From positions 1 through 64,000 of the forward strand of contig NZ_JASCXJ010000006.1 of assembly GCF_030271535.1 (NCBI RefSeq): a DNA stretch of 64,000 bases. Reading direction: 5' to 3'. Positions 31,113 to 40,012 of this stretch are shown here, one piece after another. This stretch comes from Nocardiopsis sp. ATB16-24 (GTDB lineage: Bacteria > Actinomycetota > Actinomycetes > Streptosporangiales > Streptosporangiaceae). The position numbers and the translations under genes are program-made. Every line of letters starts with the position of its first letter. Position 1 is the stretch's first letter. Under the pieces are notes generated by a model. The model saw only the letters and a list, made by a program, of their open reading frames with translations, had not been told where the DNA came from and did not search any database.

Positions 31113-31307
31113 ATGAGACTCACGGTTTTCTGGCACAACATGCACGAGCAGTTCGGCGAGGCCTACGCCGAGAGCCTGGCCAAGGACTACGTCCTGGAGG
31201 GGCTCGGTTCCCGCACGGTCGAACAGGCCCTGGCCGACGGGGTGGGCGCCAAGGAGGTGTGGCGTGCCGTGTGCGAGGCCTTCGACCTGCCGGCCTCGGC
31301 ACGCTGA
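31113..31307 (+). CDS. DUF3046 protein
   Basis: A 64-residue conserved actinobacterial protein, MRLTVFWHNMHEQFGEAYAE to the end, that almost always precedes recA. Its function is unknown. ATG 31113 is used because it starts the conserved domain; GATACT at 31100-31105 lies 7 nt upstream and no ribosome-binding site is present, so the mRNA may be leaderless. It is separated from recA by 149 nt holding an SOS box, so recA has its own promoter. Confidence 0.85.
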   Translation: MRLTVFWHNMHEQFGEAYAESLAKDYVLEGLGSRTVEQALADGVGAKEVWRAVCEAFDLPASAR

Positions 31308-31331
31308 TCCGGACAGGTCCCGTACACCGCA

Positions 31332-31354
31332 TCGAACAAAGGTTCGGGTAGTGT
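31332..31354 (+). promoter_or_regulatory. LexA (SOS) box and -10 of recA
   Basis: TCGAAC-AAAG-GTTCGG (31332-31347) matches the actinobacterial LexA operator TCGAAC-N4-GTTCGA at 15 positions including all core bases. TAGTGT (31349-31354) just behind it is a good -10 box. This predicts LexA-repressed, DNA-damage-induced recA transcription. Confidence 0.8.
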
Positions 31355-31456
31355 GGGTCTTCCACAGGCGAACGTCGGACGTCGCGATTGTCGTACCGGC
31401 CGCGTAGCGTCGTGCACATCATGAAGAAGAAGGCATCGACCCAACAGGGGTATCCC

Positions 31457-34400
31457 GTGGCATCTGGAGACCGAGACAAGGCTCTCGAAACAGCGCTCGC
31501 CCAGATCGAGCGGCAGTTCGGCAAGGGCTCCGTCATGCGTTTGGGCGATGACGAGCGTCCGCCGATCGAGGCGATCCCCACCGGGGCGATCGCCCTCGAC
31601 GTGGCCCTGGGCATCGGAGGACTCCCCAAGGGTCGTGTCGTGGAGGTGTACGGACCGGAGTCGTCAGGTAAATGCCTGACGGCGGACACCTACATCTGGA
31701 CCGACCGGGGCATGGAGACCGTCGCGGAGCTCTTCGAGCGCGCGGGACAACCCGTCACCTGCACCAGCCGTGTCACCGATGTGCGTGAGCAGGGCATCCG
31801 CGTGGTCAACGAACGCGGGGAGTTGGAGACGGTCGCGGCCCTGACGCACAACAACCGCAAGTCGGTCCTGCGCCTCACCACCACTTCGGGCCGTCAGGTC
31901 AGCGTCACCCACAACCACCCGCTCCGGGTGATGAACGAGGACGGCTTCATCGTCTGGCGCAAGGCAGGGAAGCTGCAGGAGGGCGACATCCTCGTCTCGG
32001 CGCGTTTTGGTGCCAACGAGGCGGCCCTGGGTGGAGGCCTGACCGAGGACGAGGCCGTGTTCCTCGGCTATCTCGTCGCCGAGGGAAGTCTCGGAGCAAC
32101 CTCCTCGGTGCGTTTCAGTAACGGGGACGAGGAGGTCGGCAGAGAGTTCTCCTCCATCGCCACCTGGCTCTTCGACACCGAGGTCAAGGAGTACGAGGGC
32201 AAGAACTGCAGGGAGTATGTGCTCCCGGGGGTGGTCCTGCGCAAGCAGATCGCCGAGCGTTACGGGCTCGACTACGTCAACGCCGCGGGCAAGCGCGTCC
32301 CCCCCGGGGTTCGTACCGGCGGTGACAAGATCCAACGGGCCTTTCTGTCCGCGCTCTTCGAGGGCGATGGCTGGATCGACAACAGTTCCACCATCGGCCT
32401 GGCCAGCGCCTCCGAGCAGCTCGCACGGGACGTGCAGCTCCTGCTCTACGGCCTGGGTGTCCCCGCGTCGCTCCATAGCAAGTACAACCCCACCTATGAG
32501 CGGGACTGCTGGACCGTCACGATCAACGCCTCGGTGGCGCACCGTTTCCTCGACGAAGTGGGCTTTCGCTCCCAGCGTCGTGCGGCACAGGTGGAGAAGA
32601 ACTTCCGGCTCACCTCCCGAAGCCCGCAATGCGAGAACATCCCGCATGTTCGGGGGCTGATCCAGAGTCTTCGCGACTCCGTGGGCGGCGACCGCGACTT
32701 CGACCGGGCCGCGGGAGACCTCTTCCGTGTGGACATGGATCTGCCGTGCAGCCGCAACCGGCTGGTCGACATCATCGACTGGGCCGAGAGCCGCGGACAG
32801 GACCTTCCCTCCTCGGCTCGGGTGATCCTCGGTCACCTGAAGGAACTGATCACCGCTCCCTACACCTATGAGCGGATCACGGCCATCGAAGACGGCGGAG
32901 AACAGCCGACCTTCGACATCATGCTGCCCGAGACGCACAGCTTCCTGGCCAACGGCGTGCTCTCCCACAACACCACCGTCGCCCTGCACGCGGTGGCCAG
33001 CGCCCAGAAGGCGGGCGGTATCGCGGCCTTCGTCGACGCCGAGCACGCGTTGGACCCCGAGTACGCCAAGAAGATCGGCGTCAACACCGACGACCTGCTG
33101 CTCTCCCAGCCCGACACGGGTGAGCAGGCGCTGGAGATCGTCGACATGCTGATCCGCTCCGGCGCGATCTCCATCATCGTCATCGACTCCGTGGCGGCCC
33201 TGGTGCCCCGCGCCGAGATCGAGGGCGAGATGGGCGACAGCCACGTGGGTCTACAGGCCCGCCTGATGTCGCAAGCGTTGAGGAAGATCGCCGGTGCCCT
33301 GCACCAGACGAACACCACCGCCATCTTCATCAACCAGCTTCGTGAAAAAGTCGGTGTGATGTTCGGGTGCATGCATTACAACACCCGGGTGACCCTCGCG
33401 GATGGTACGCAGGAGAAGATCGGGAAGATCGTCAACCAGAAAATGGATGTCGAGGTCCTGTCCTACGACCCGGAGAAAGACGAGATCGTTCCTCGGAAAA
33501 TCGTCAACTGGTTCGACAACGGCAAGACCGATCACTTCCTCCAGTTCACCGTGGCGCGTTCGGGGAAGAACGGGCGCTCTCAGTTCGCCGCGACCCCCAA
33601 CCACCTGATCCGTACCCCCGGAGGATGGCGTGAAGCCGGTGAACTCCTTCCGGGAGACCGGGTCCTGACCGCTCAGACGCATTACCTGAGTGAGCAGCAG
33701 CGTCAGGTGATCCTCGGCTCGGTGATGGGAGACGGCAGCCTCTCCCCGAACACCCAGGGCCGTACCGGTACCCGCTTCAGGATGGGGCACGGCGCGGCGC
33801 AGACGGACTACCTGGACTGGAAGGTCTCGCTCCTGGGAAACATCGCCCACAGCCGCACCAGCAACGACAAGGGAGCGGTGTTCGCCGACTTCACGCCGCT
33901 TCCCGAGCTGGCGGAGCTGAGGGAGGCGGTCTACTTCGGTGACGGAAAGAAGCATCTGAGCTGGGAGTACCTCAAGAGCCTCACTCCCTTGGCGTTGGCT
34001 GTCTGGTACATGGACGACGGCTGCTTCACCGTCCGTTCCAAGGGCGCTCAGGTTCGGACCGAGGGAGGCAGCGGGCGCATCGAGATCTGCGTCGAGGCCA
34101 TGAGCCCCGGTACCCGGGAGCGGCTCACCGAGCACCTACGGGACACCTACGGACTCGACGCCGAACTCGTCACCCGAGGTAGTGCCCGCGAGTACTTCAT
34201 CCGATTCACCACCGCGGCCTCCGCCCGCTTCCAGGAGCTGGTGGCGCCGTACGTACACGAATCCATGGCCGACAAGCTGCTGCCCCGTTTCCAGGGGCGG
34301 TGCACGGTCGTCCCCGAGTTCTCCGAACCGGTCGAGCGTCTAGTGGCCTCCCCGATCCTCGACATCCACGTCAAGCCGGAGACCCGGGGCATGCACCGCT

Positions 34401-34987
34401 TCGACATCGAGGTGGAGGGCAACCACAACTACTTCGTCGACGGTGTCATGGTGCACAACAGTCCCGAGACCACCACCGGTGGCCGGGCGCTGAAGTTCTA
34501 CTCCTCGGTCCGTCTGGACGTGCGCAGGATCGAGACGCTCAAGGACGGTACCGACGCGGTCGGGAACCGCACCCGCGTCAAGGTCGTGAAGAACAAGGTG
34601 GCGCCGCCGTTCAAGCAGGCGGAGTTCGACATCCTGTACGGCGTGGGCATCTCCCGCGAGGGCAGCCTCATCGACCTGGGCGTGGAGCACGGGATCGTGC
34701 GCAAGTCCGGTGCCTGGTACACCTACGAGGGCACCCAGCTGGGCCAGGGCAAGGAGAACGCGCGCAACTTCCTGCGCGAGAACACCGACGTGGCCAACGA
34801 GGTCGAGAAGAAGATCAAGGAGAAGCTGGGCGTACCCGCCAAGGGCGACGACAGCGCCTCCGGCTCGGCCGGCGACGCCACGGAAGCCGCCAAGAAGGCG
34901 GCCCCGGCCTCGGCCACGGCCGCCGCCAAGGCCCCCGCCAAGCGCGCCTCGGCCAGGACGACCAAGGCGCCCACGACCGATGAGTAG
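31457..34987 (+). CDS. recA: RecA recombinase precursor interrupted by two inteins
   Basis: ATP-dependent strand-exchange protein and LexA co-protease. The 1176-residue precursor holds three exteins of 72, 132 and 175 residues that join to a 379-residue RecA of normal actinobacterial length. Extein 1 has [17 protein letters not shown] and ends inside the P-loop GPESSGK; extein 2 starts TTVALH, has [20 protein letters not shown] and ends GVMFG; extein 3 starts [13 protein letters not shown] and ends in an Ala/Lys-rich tail. Inteins occupy 31673-32971 and 33368-34459. GTG 31457 (AGGGG upstream) matches the usual N-terminus; ATG 31421 would add 12 residues. All RecA motifs are intact after splicing, and no frameshift is seen. 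An SOS box controls the promoter. Confidence 0.93.
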   Translation: MASGDRDKALETALAQIERQFGKGSVMRLGDDERPPIEAIPTGAIALDVALGIGGLPKGRVVEVYGPESSGKCLTADTYIWTDRGMETVAELFERAGQPVTCTSRVTDVREQGIRVVNERGELETVAALTHNNRKSVLRLTTTSGRQVSVTHNHPLRVMNEDGFIVWRKAGKLQEGDILVSARFGANEAALGGGLTEDEAVFLGYLVAEGSLGATSSVRFSNGDEEVGREFSSIATWLFDTEVKEYEGKNCREYVLPGVVLRKQIAERYGLDYVNAAGKRVPPGVRTGGDKIQRAFLSALFEGDGWIDNSSTIGLASASEQLARDVQLLLYGLGVPASLHSKYNPTYERDCWTVTINASVAHRFLDEVGFRSQRRAAQVEKNFRLTSRSPQCENIPHVRGLIQSLRDSVGGDRDFDRAAGDLFRVDMDLPCSRNRLVDIIDWAESRGQDLPSSARVILGHLKELITAPYTYERITAIEDGGEQPTFDIMLPETHSFLANGVLSHNTTVALHAVASAQKAGGIAAFVDAEHALDPEYAKKIGVNTDDLLLSQPDTGEQALEIVDMLIRSGAISIIVIDSVAALVPRAEIEGEMGDSHVGLQARLMSQALRKIAGALHQTNTTAIFINQLREKVGVMFGCMHYNTRVTLADGTQEKIGKIVNQKMDVEVLSYDPEKDEIVPRKIVNWFDNGKTDHFLQFTVARSGKNGRSQFAATPNHLIRTPGGWREAGELLPGDRVLTAQTHYLSEQQRQVILGSVMGDGSLSPNTQGRTGTRFRMGHGAAQTDYLDWKVSLLGNIAHSRTSNDKGAVFADFTPLPELAELREAVYFGDGKKHLSWEYLKSLTPLALAVWYMDDGCFTVRSKGAQVRTEGGSGRIEICVEAMSPGTRERLTEHLRDTYGLDAELVTRGSAREYFIRFTTAASARFQELVAPYVHESMADKLLPRFQGRCTVVPEFSEPVERLVASPILDIHVKPETRGMHRFDIEVEGNHNYFVDGVMVHNSPETTTGGRALKFYSSVRLDVRRIETLKDGTDAVGNRTRVKVVKNKVAPPFKQAEFDILYGVGISREGSLIDLGVEHGIVRKSGAWYTYEGTQLGQGKENARNFLRENTDVANEVEKKIKEKLGVPAKGDDSASGSAGDATEAAKKAAPASATAAAKAPAKRASARTTKAPTTDE
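31673..32971 (+). mobile_element. Intein 1 in RecA (433 aa, LAGLIDADG homing endonuclease)
   Basis: Inserted within the Walker A loop, between GPESSGK and TT. It begins with Cys1 ([13 protein letters not shown]), has block B as [10 protein letters not shown], and ends LANGVLSHN with the His-Asn dipeptide before Thr+1, so all splicing residues are present. Two LAGLIDADG-type motifs, [11 protein letters not shown] and [11 protein letters not shown], indicate a monomeric homing endonuclease. Because it splits the ATP-binding loop, unspliced RecA must be inactive. Confidence 0.92.
33368..34459 (+). mobile_element. Intein 2 in RecA (364 aa, LAGLIDADG homing endonuclease)
   Basis: Inserted between GVMFG and SPETTTGG, in the highly conserved loop after the [12 protein letters not shown] segment. 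It starts [13 protein letters not shown], has block [15 protein letters not shown], and ends [10 protein letters not shown] before Ser+1; all splicing residues are present. [11 protein letters not shown] and [11 protein letters not shown] are the two endonuclease motifs. It shares little visible sequence with intein 1, so the two look like independent acquisitions. Confidence 0.92.
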
Positions 34988-35567
34988 TGAGGGGCGCCGG
35001 CCCAGGGGCCGGCCCCCCTCGGACTCCCCGCGGGACGGGTCCTCCTCGGACGGGCGACGCCCGTCCGAGGAGGACCCCGAGAGCAGGGCCCGCGCACTGG
35101 TCCTACGGATGCTCACCCACTCTCCGCGCACCCGCGCCCAGCTGGAGCGGTCGCTGCGCGACCGGGGATTCGACGAGGACGTCATCGTCTCGGTCCTGGG
35201 CGAGTTCGGCGAGGCCGGACTGGTCGACGACGCGGCCTTCTCCCAGGCCTGGGTGTCCTCGCGTCACCACGGTCGGAAACTCTCCCGCCGTGCGCTGGCC
35301 CAGGAGCTGCGCACCCGTGGAGTGGAGGAGGACACCGTCCAGGAGGCCGTGGGCGGGCTCAGCGACCAGGACGAGGAGGAGGCCGCTCGCGATCTGGCGC
35401 GTCGCCGCCTGGCCGCCAGCCGGGGCAAGAACAAGGAGATCCGGATCCGCCGCACTCTGAGCGCCCTCGCCCGCAGGGGGTACTCCTCCGGCCTGTCCTA
35501 TCGGATCGTCAGGGAGGAACTCGAACGCGAGGGTGTGGAGGCCGACCTGTACGACCCCGACACGTGA
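34980..35567 (+). CDS. recX: Regulatory protein RecX
   Basis: A 195-residue modulator that binds RecA filaments and limits their activity. Three-helix RecX repeats begin at [20 protein letters not shown] and include [32 protein letters not shown] and a C-terminal [16 protein letters not shown] repeat. ATG 34980 overlaps the recA end by 8 nt. The first 40 residues are a low-complexity Ser/Arg/Pro stretch whose DNA contains a perfect 17-bp inverted repeat (35039-35075). A later ATG at 35109 would still keep the conserved core. Co-transcription with recA is expected. Confidence 0.9.
   Translation: MSSEGRRPRGRPPSDSPRDGSSSDGRRPSEEDPESRARALVLRMLTHSPRTRAQLERSLRDRGFDEDVIVSVLGEFGEAGLVDDAAFSQAWVSSRHHGRKLSRRALAQELRTRGVEEDTVQEAVGGLSDQDEEEAARDLARRRLAASRGKNKEIRIRRTLSALARRGYSSGLSYRIVREELEREGVEADLYDPDT
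35039..35075 (+). promoter_or_regulatory. Perfect 17-bp hairpin inside the 5' end of recX
   Basis: The arms 35039-35055 and 35059-35075 are exact reverse complements with a 3-nt GAC loop, 52 nt after the recA stop codon. It looks like a terminator or attenuator that would lower recX expression relative to recA, although it lies within the longest recX frame. Confidence 0.65.
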
Positions 35568-35697
35568 ACCCGGCCCGGAGAGGGAGCCCGGTGTGGAGGA
35601 GACCGTCCCCTCCCACGGGTCGCGGACTCCGGCTCGTCCGTGGCCCGGTACGGGCGGTCGGGCTTCGTCCGGCGGTGAGGGCACCGTTGGCGTACCC

Positions 35698-35898
35698 GGC
35701 ACGCCGGACTTCGTGGAGGCCGCACGAGGGCGGGTCCGCCTGTTCCCGTCCGCACACGCGGGTGATGCCCGTCCCGACACCCTGGTCCACCTCAGGGTGC
35801 GGGGCGTGGACGTGAGCGCGGCCGAGTTCGGCGCCACGGTGGGGAAGACGCCGTGGGGTCGCGAGGTGGAACTGCGCGACCCCGACGGGCACCGGTGA
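35698..35898 (+). pseudogene. VOC/glyoxalase-like C-terminal remnant
   Basis: The last 66 codons before TGA 35896 read VRLFPSAHAGDARPDTLVHL, then RVRGVDVSAAEFGATVGKTP and WGREVELRDPDGHR. The PWGREVELRDPDG(N/H)R ending is the signature of vicinal-oxygen-chelate (glyoxalase/bleomycin-resistance) proteins. The normal N-terminal half and a credible start are missing upstream, so I call it a remnant. Confidence 0.5.
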
Positions 35899-35928
35899 CG
35901 GGTGGGTGTTTCGGGGGACCGATGCCGA

Positions 35929-38007
35929 TCAGTCGGCCGTGGCGGTGTCCGCGGGACGGGGGGCCCGCTCCTCGGTGCCGTCGCCGGAGGCCTCCGTAGT
36001 GGTCTCGTCGGCCTGCTCCGGTGTCTTCGCGGCGGTCTCGGGGAGGGGTGCGGGCGCGGTGGTGACCAGTTCCAGAGGGGGCACGTCGGTCTCGAACCCG
36101 AACACCCGCGCGTAGAGCGCCAGCTCCGCCTCCAAGGCACGCACGCGCACCTTCCGGGCGGTGAAGCCATGGCCCTCGTCGGCGAACTCCAGCAGCGCGT
36201 ACGGCACCTCGTGCGCCGCCAACGCGGTCGCCATGGACCTGGCCTGCTCGGGGGGTACCACCGTGTCCGCCAGGCCCTGGAGGAGCAGCACCGGCGCGTT
36301 GATCTCCCCGGCCCGGTTGACGGGTGAGCGTTCGCGGTAGCGCTCGGTGAACCCCGGCAGCGGCCCCACCAGGGAGTCCAGGAACCGCGACTCGAAGTCG
36401 TGCGTGGTCTCGCTGAACCCCAGCAGGTCGGTGACCCCGAACAGGGACACCCCGCACGCGAACGTGTCGCCGGTCAGCGCCATCAGCGCCGTGTAGCCGC
36501 CCGCGCTCGGGCCGCGAACGGCCAGTCTCTCGGGGTCGGCCAGGCCCCGCTCCACCAGGGCCCGCGCGGCGGACACGCAGTCCTCCACGTCCACCACGCC
36601 CCACTCCTGGTGCAGGCGTTTGCGGTACGAGCGTCCGTATCCGGTGGAGCCGCCGTAGTTGACGTCCACCACACCGATGCCGCGACTGGTGAAGTAGGCC
36701 TTGGCCAGGTCGAACTCCAGCGTGCACGCCGACACCGGGCCGCCGTGGGCCCACACCACGTAGGGCGCGGGTCCTTGTGGGTCGATGTCGGGATGGGTCG
36801 GCGGGTAGACGTTGGCGTACACCGGCCTGCCGTACCGTCCCGGCAACGTCTCCTGGCGGGGGGTCGGTAGATAAGCAGGGTCGGGTGCCTTCTCGGCGGA
36901 TCGGCGCAGGACCTCCGTCCTTCCCGTCTCGGGGTCCAGCCGTACCAGGCACGGGGGCTCGGTGGGGGAGGAGGCCACCCCGACCACCGTGCGTCCGTCG
37001 GTGTCCAACATCGACCACGTGGTCAGGTCGGTGCGCAGCGGTGTCAGGTCCAGGGTGTCGGGATCGTACACGCTCGGGGTCATGTTCGCGTGGCCGTGCA
37101 GGGTCACGAGACGACCCGAGTCCAGTACACAGAACGACCGTTCGCCCAGGCGTCCGGGAGAGGCGTGGAACTCCTCCTCGGCCGGGTACAGCGCGATCGC
37201 CTGTCCGGTCATCCCGGCCTGGTACAGGTTCCACCAGCCGGGCCAGTCGGAGGCCACGTACAGTGACGATCCGTCCGCCCAGACGGGGGAGACCACCGAC
37301 TCGTCGAATCCGCCCTTGAGCGTGTACTCACCGGTGAGTCCGGACTCCGCCAGGGTCCCCACCCGCAGTTCGCTGCCGTCCCAGGGCATCCGGGGGTGGT
37401 TCCACCGCACGTAGGCCAGGCGTTCGCCGTCGGGGGAGGGCGTGGGGGAGGCGTAGAAGTCCGCGCCCGAGACCAGTTCGCGCACCGCGGACGCGTTCTG
37501 CGCGGCCCGACCCGACAGTGGCACCGACACGATCGAGCGGCGGACGGCGCCGTCGGAGTGCTGTTCGCGTACACAGAGCACCGCGCGTCCGTCCGGACTG
37601 AGCGCGGGGTCGGCGTAGCGCGAGGTCGCGCCGTCGTCGGGGGTGAGCGGTACGGGTTCTCGGGAGCCGCGCTCCAACAGGTAGAGGCGTTGGTCGGCGG
37701 AGGAGGAGAAGACCACGCCCATGCGGGTGATGGCCTTGTCGTCGCGGCGGGGGACGGGCAGGTAGGAGCGTCCCCCGTACTCGTGCACCCGGGTGGCGGC
37801 GCTCCAGGGGGAGGGCAGCAGGTCGGTCACCGTTCCGTCGGCGTCGCGCCGCATGAGGGTGGTGCGCCCCTCCTCCGGGAGGCTCTCCTCCCACCAGACC
37901 TCCTCGTCCACGACGGAGGGGAAGGAGATCCGCCGCACCCCTCGGGTGACGTCATCTGCGCTGATGGGCGAGGGCCAGGAGCCGTGGGGACTCGACAGTT
38001 CAGACAT
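35929..38007 (-). CDS. S9-family prolyl-oligopeptidase-like peptidase
   Basis: A 692-residue alpha/beta-hydrolase with an N-terminal beta-propeller (repeated blades, e.g. ALSPDGRAVLCVRE and TPSPDGERLAYVRW) and a C-terminal catalytic domain. The triad is visible: Ser501 in GPSAGGY, Asp in LQGLADTVVPPEQ, and His in DEGHGF. No signal peptide is present, so it is cytoplasmic, probably cleaving short peptides. An Ala/Glu/Thr-rich tail of about 50 residues follows the domain. The ATG at 38007 has no clear ribosome-binding site; MSELSSPHGSWPSPISADDV is typical of relatives. Confidence 0.88.
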   Translation of the reverse strand: MSELSSPHGSWPSPISADDVTRGVRRISFPSVVDEEVWWEESLPEEGRTTLMRRDADGTVTDLLPSPWSAATRVHEYGGRSYLPVPRRDDKAITRMGVVFSSSADQRLYLLERGSREPVPLTPDDGATSRYADPALSPDGRAVLCVREQHSDGAVRRSIVSVPLSGRAAQNASAVRELVSGADFYASPTPSPDGERLAYVRWNHPRMPWDGSELRVGTLAESGLTGEYTLKGGFDESVVSPVWADGSSLYVASDWPGWWNLYQAGMTGQAIALYPAEEEFHASPGRLGERSFCVLDSGRLVTLHGHANMTPSVYDPDTLDLTPLRTDLTTWSMLDTDGRTVVGVASSPTEPPCLVRLDPETGRTEVLRRSAEKAPDPAYLPTPRQETLPGRYGRPVYANVYPPTHPDIDPQGPAPYVVWAHGGPVSACTLEFDLAKAYFTSRGIGVVDVNYGGSTGYGRSYRKRLHQEWGVVDVEDCVSAARALVERGLADPERLAVRGPSAGGYTALMALTGDTFACGVSLFGVTDLLGFSETTHDFESRFLDSLVGPLPGFTERYRERSPVNRAGEINAPVLLLQGLADTVVPPEQARSMATALAAHEVPYALLEFADEGHGFTARKVRVRALEAELALYARVFGFETDVPPLELVTTAPAPLPETAAKTPEQADETTTEASGDGTEERAPRPADTATAD

Positions 38008-38126
38008 GTCCGCTCAGGGTGGGTCGTGGGTTCACTTCGATGACATATCGACCTTAGTCCTCGCTCGCTCTCCTGTGCAGTCCCTCAGGACAGGTCGCCG
38101 GGCCGTGCCCATGTCCACGAGAGCGG

Positions 38127-38160
38127 CGGCCCCGTTCACGCCGGGGCGTGAACGGGGCCG
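38127..38160 (-). terminator. Terminator after gluABCD
   Basis: CGGCCCCGTTCACGCC (38127-38142) and GGCGTGAACGGGGCCG (38145-38160) form a perfect 16-bp stem, 18 nt after the stop of the last importer gene. Confidence 0.85.
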
Positions 38161-38178
38161 TGTGGGAGGGGGCGGGGG

Positions 38179-39261
38179 TCAGTCGCGTCCGTCCCGTGGA
38201 GCACCGTCGTCGGAGTCGTCACCGGGGCCGGTGCGTTCGTCCTCGGAGAGGGTGTCGGGCAGGGGCTCCTGCACGGTGGGCTCCACCGCGACGGAGGCGC
38301 CCGCGGCGCCCGTGGCGGTGCCGAGCCTCAGTGGCGCGTCCAGAGCGTCCGTCGGCTTGGCCGAGGGCTTGCCACGGCGGGCGTTGCGTCGTTCCAGCCA
38401 GATCGCGACCCGGCTCAGGGCCAGGTTGATGATGATGTAGATGACGGCGCAGATGATCGCCGCGGGGATCACGTTGCTCTCGCGCGTGGCCAGCAGGGTG
38501 AAGCTGCGCAGGAGCTCGGGGAAGGCGATGATGTAACCGAGCGCGGAGTCCTTGAGCAGGACCACCAACTGGGCCACGATCGCGGGCATCATCGCGGTGA
38601 CCGCCTGCGGGATCAGGATCACCCACATGCGTTGGGTCCTGGTCATCCCGATGGCCTGCGCGGCCTCGGACTGGCCCTTGGGCACGGCGAGGATGCCCGC
38701 GCGGAAGACCTCGGCCAGGACCGACCCGTTGTACAGGGTCAGGCCGGTGACCACGGCGGCCAGGGCGGTCACCTGGAAGGTTCCGGGAGGGATGTCGAAC
38801 AGCTGGTAGGCCACGATGGGCAGCGCCATCGTGAAGAAGATCAGCATCAGCAGCGGAATGCCGCGGAAGAACTCCACCACGGCACCCGACGCGGCGCGGA
38901 CCCACCAGCGCTCGGACAGGCGTCCGATGCCGAACACCAGGCCGAAGACGAGCGCCAGGACCGAGGCGGTCAGAGCGGCGGTGAGGGTGTTCTGTAGGCC
39001 CGGGATGACGTAGTCGGTCCACGTGGCGGGACGCAGGAACGGCTCCCACTTGGAGGCGGCCCACTGTCCCGACGGGTTGACGGCCCAGGTGGCCGGGTCG
39101 AACAGGGAGGCCTCCCTGTCGCGGAGGGTCTGGTTGAACCCCAGGTACAGGGTCGCCAGGCCGACGACGAAGACGACCAGGGCGATGGCGGTGTACAGGA
39201 CGTTGCGCGCACGGGCCTTGGGGCCGGGCGCGTCGAACAGCACGGAGGTCTGGGTGCTCAT
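38179..39261 (-). CDS. gluD: Glutamate-type amino-acid ABC transporter permease (GluD-like)
   Basis: A 360-residue polar-amino-acid (HisM family) permease. A first membrane segment (LYTAIALVVFVVGLATLYLG) is followed by a periplasmic loop, then the core permease domain with GAVVEFFRGIPLLMLIFF and the EAA loop QSEAAQAIGMTRTQRMWVIL. An 80-residue charged C-terminal tail (TLSEDERTGPGDDSDDG) extends beyond the family core. ATG 39261 overlaps the stop of the preceding permease by 4 nt. It is fourth in the gluABCD order. Confidence 0.87.
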   Translation of the reverse strand: MSTQTSVLFDAPGPKARARNVLYTAIALVVFVVGLATLYLGFNQTLRDREASLFDPATWAVNPSGQWAASKWEPFLRPATWTDYVIPGLQNTLTAALTASVLALVFGLVFGIGRLSERWWVRAASGAVVEFFRGIPLLMLIFFTMALPIVAYQLFDIPPGTFQVTALAAVVTGLTLYNGSVLAEVFRAGILAVPKGQSEAAQAIGMTRTQRMWVILIPQAVTAMMPAIVAQLVVLLKDSALGYIIAFPELLRSFTLLATRESNVIPAAIICAVIYIIINLALSRVAIWLERRNARRGKPSAKPTDALDAPLRLGTATGAAGASVAVEPTVQEPLPDTLSEDERTGPGDDSDDGAPRDGRD

Positions 39262-39932
39262 CGGACCACCGCCACACGCTTGGCGAGCCAGCCGAAGAAG
39301 TAGCCCATCGGCAGGACCAGGATCAGGAAGCCGATGGCGAAGCCGACGAAGGTGGGCAGGACCGGCGCGATCCCCTGGTCGAACATGAGCTTCATCTCCC
39401 TGGACGCCTCCTGAACGCCCAACCCCGCGACGGAGGCGACGGTCGTGTTCTTGGTCAGTGCGATGAGGACGCTGCCCAGCGGGCCGACGACGGTGCGCAG
39501 TGCCTGCGGGATGACGATCAGTCGCAGGTTCTGGGTGAAGGTCAGTCCCAGTGAACGGGCGGCCTCCACCTGGCCGAGGGGGATCGTGTTGATGCCCGCT
39601 CGCAGCGACTCCGAGACGAAGCAGGCGGTGTAGGCGGAAAGGCCGATGACCGCCCACCAGAAGACGTCCCAGGCCACGCTGTCGGCCATGCTCAGGCCCA
39701 GGGCGCTGTTCAGTCCCAGGCCGCAGAACAGCAGGACGAGTGTCAAAGGGGTGTTACGGATGCCCTCGACGTAGGCGGTGGACAGTCCGCGGAGCAGGGG
39801 GACGGGGGACACCCGCATCGCGGTGAGCAGGACGCCCAGGACGAAGGAGAAGAGGGCGCTGAGAAGGGTGAGCCGGACGGTCCATGAGAAACCGTCCACA
39901 ACCCTGTCGATATTGCTGAGAAAGGCTTCCAT
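39258..39932 (-). CDS. gluC: Glutamate-type amino-acid ABC transporter permease (GluC-like)
   Basis: A 224-residue permease of the HisM family. MEAFLSNIDRVVDGFSWTVR is the usual start of GluC proteins, which is why ATG 39932 is chosen over an upstream open frame. EGIRNTPLTLVLLFCGLGL and the EAA loop QVEAARSLGLTFTQNLRLIV are present. It is coupled to gluD by a 4-nt overlap, and separated from gluB by 80 nt containing a perfect 17-bp hairpin. Confidence 0.88.
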   Translation of the reverse strand: MEAFLSNIDRVVDGFSWTVRLTLLSALFSFVLGVLLTAMRVSPVPLLRGLSTAYVEGIRNTPLTLVLLFCGLGLNSALGLSMADSVAWDVFWWAVIGLSAYTACFVSESLRAGINTIPLGQVEAARSLGLTFTQNLRLIVIPQALRTVVGPLGSVLIALTKNTTVASVAGLGVQEASREMKLMFDQGIAPVLPTFVGFAIGFLILVLPMGYFFGWLAKRVAVVR

Positions 39933-39951
39933 GGGTCCCAGCTGGTCAGGG

Positions 39952-39989
39952 GCCTTGTGGCGGGGCCGCGGACGGCCCCGCCACAAGGC
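39952..39989 (-). terminator. Intercistronic hairpin after gluB
   Basis: GCCTTGTGGCGGGGCCG (39952-39968) and CGGCCCCGCCACAAGGC (39973-39989) form a perfect 17-bp stem with a CGGA loop, between gluB and gluC. It probably acts as partial terminator or 3' stabiliser so that the binding protein is made in excess. Confidence 0.7.
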
Positions 39990-40012
39990 GTGCGGTCAGT
40001 GGAAGAAGGGAC

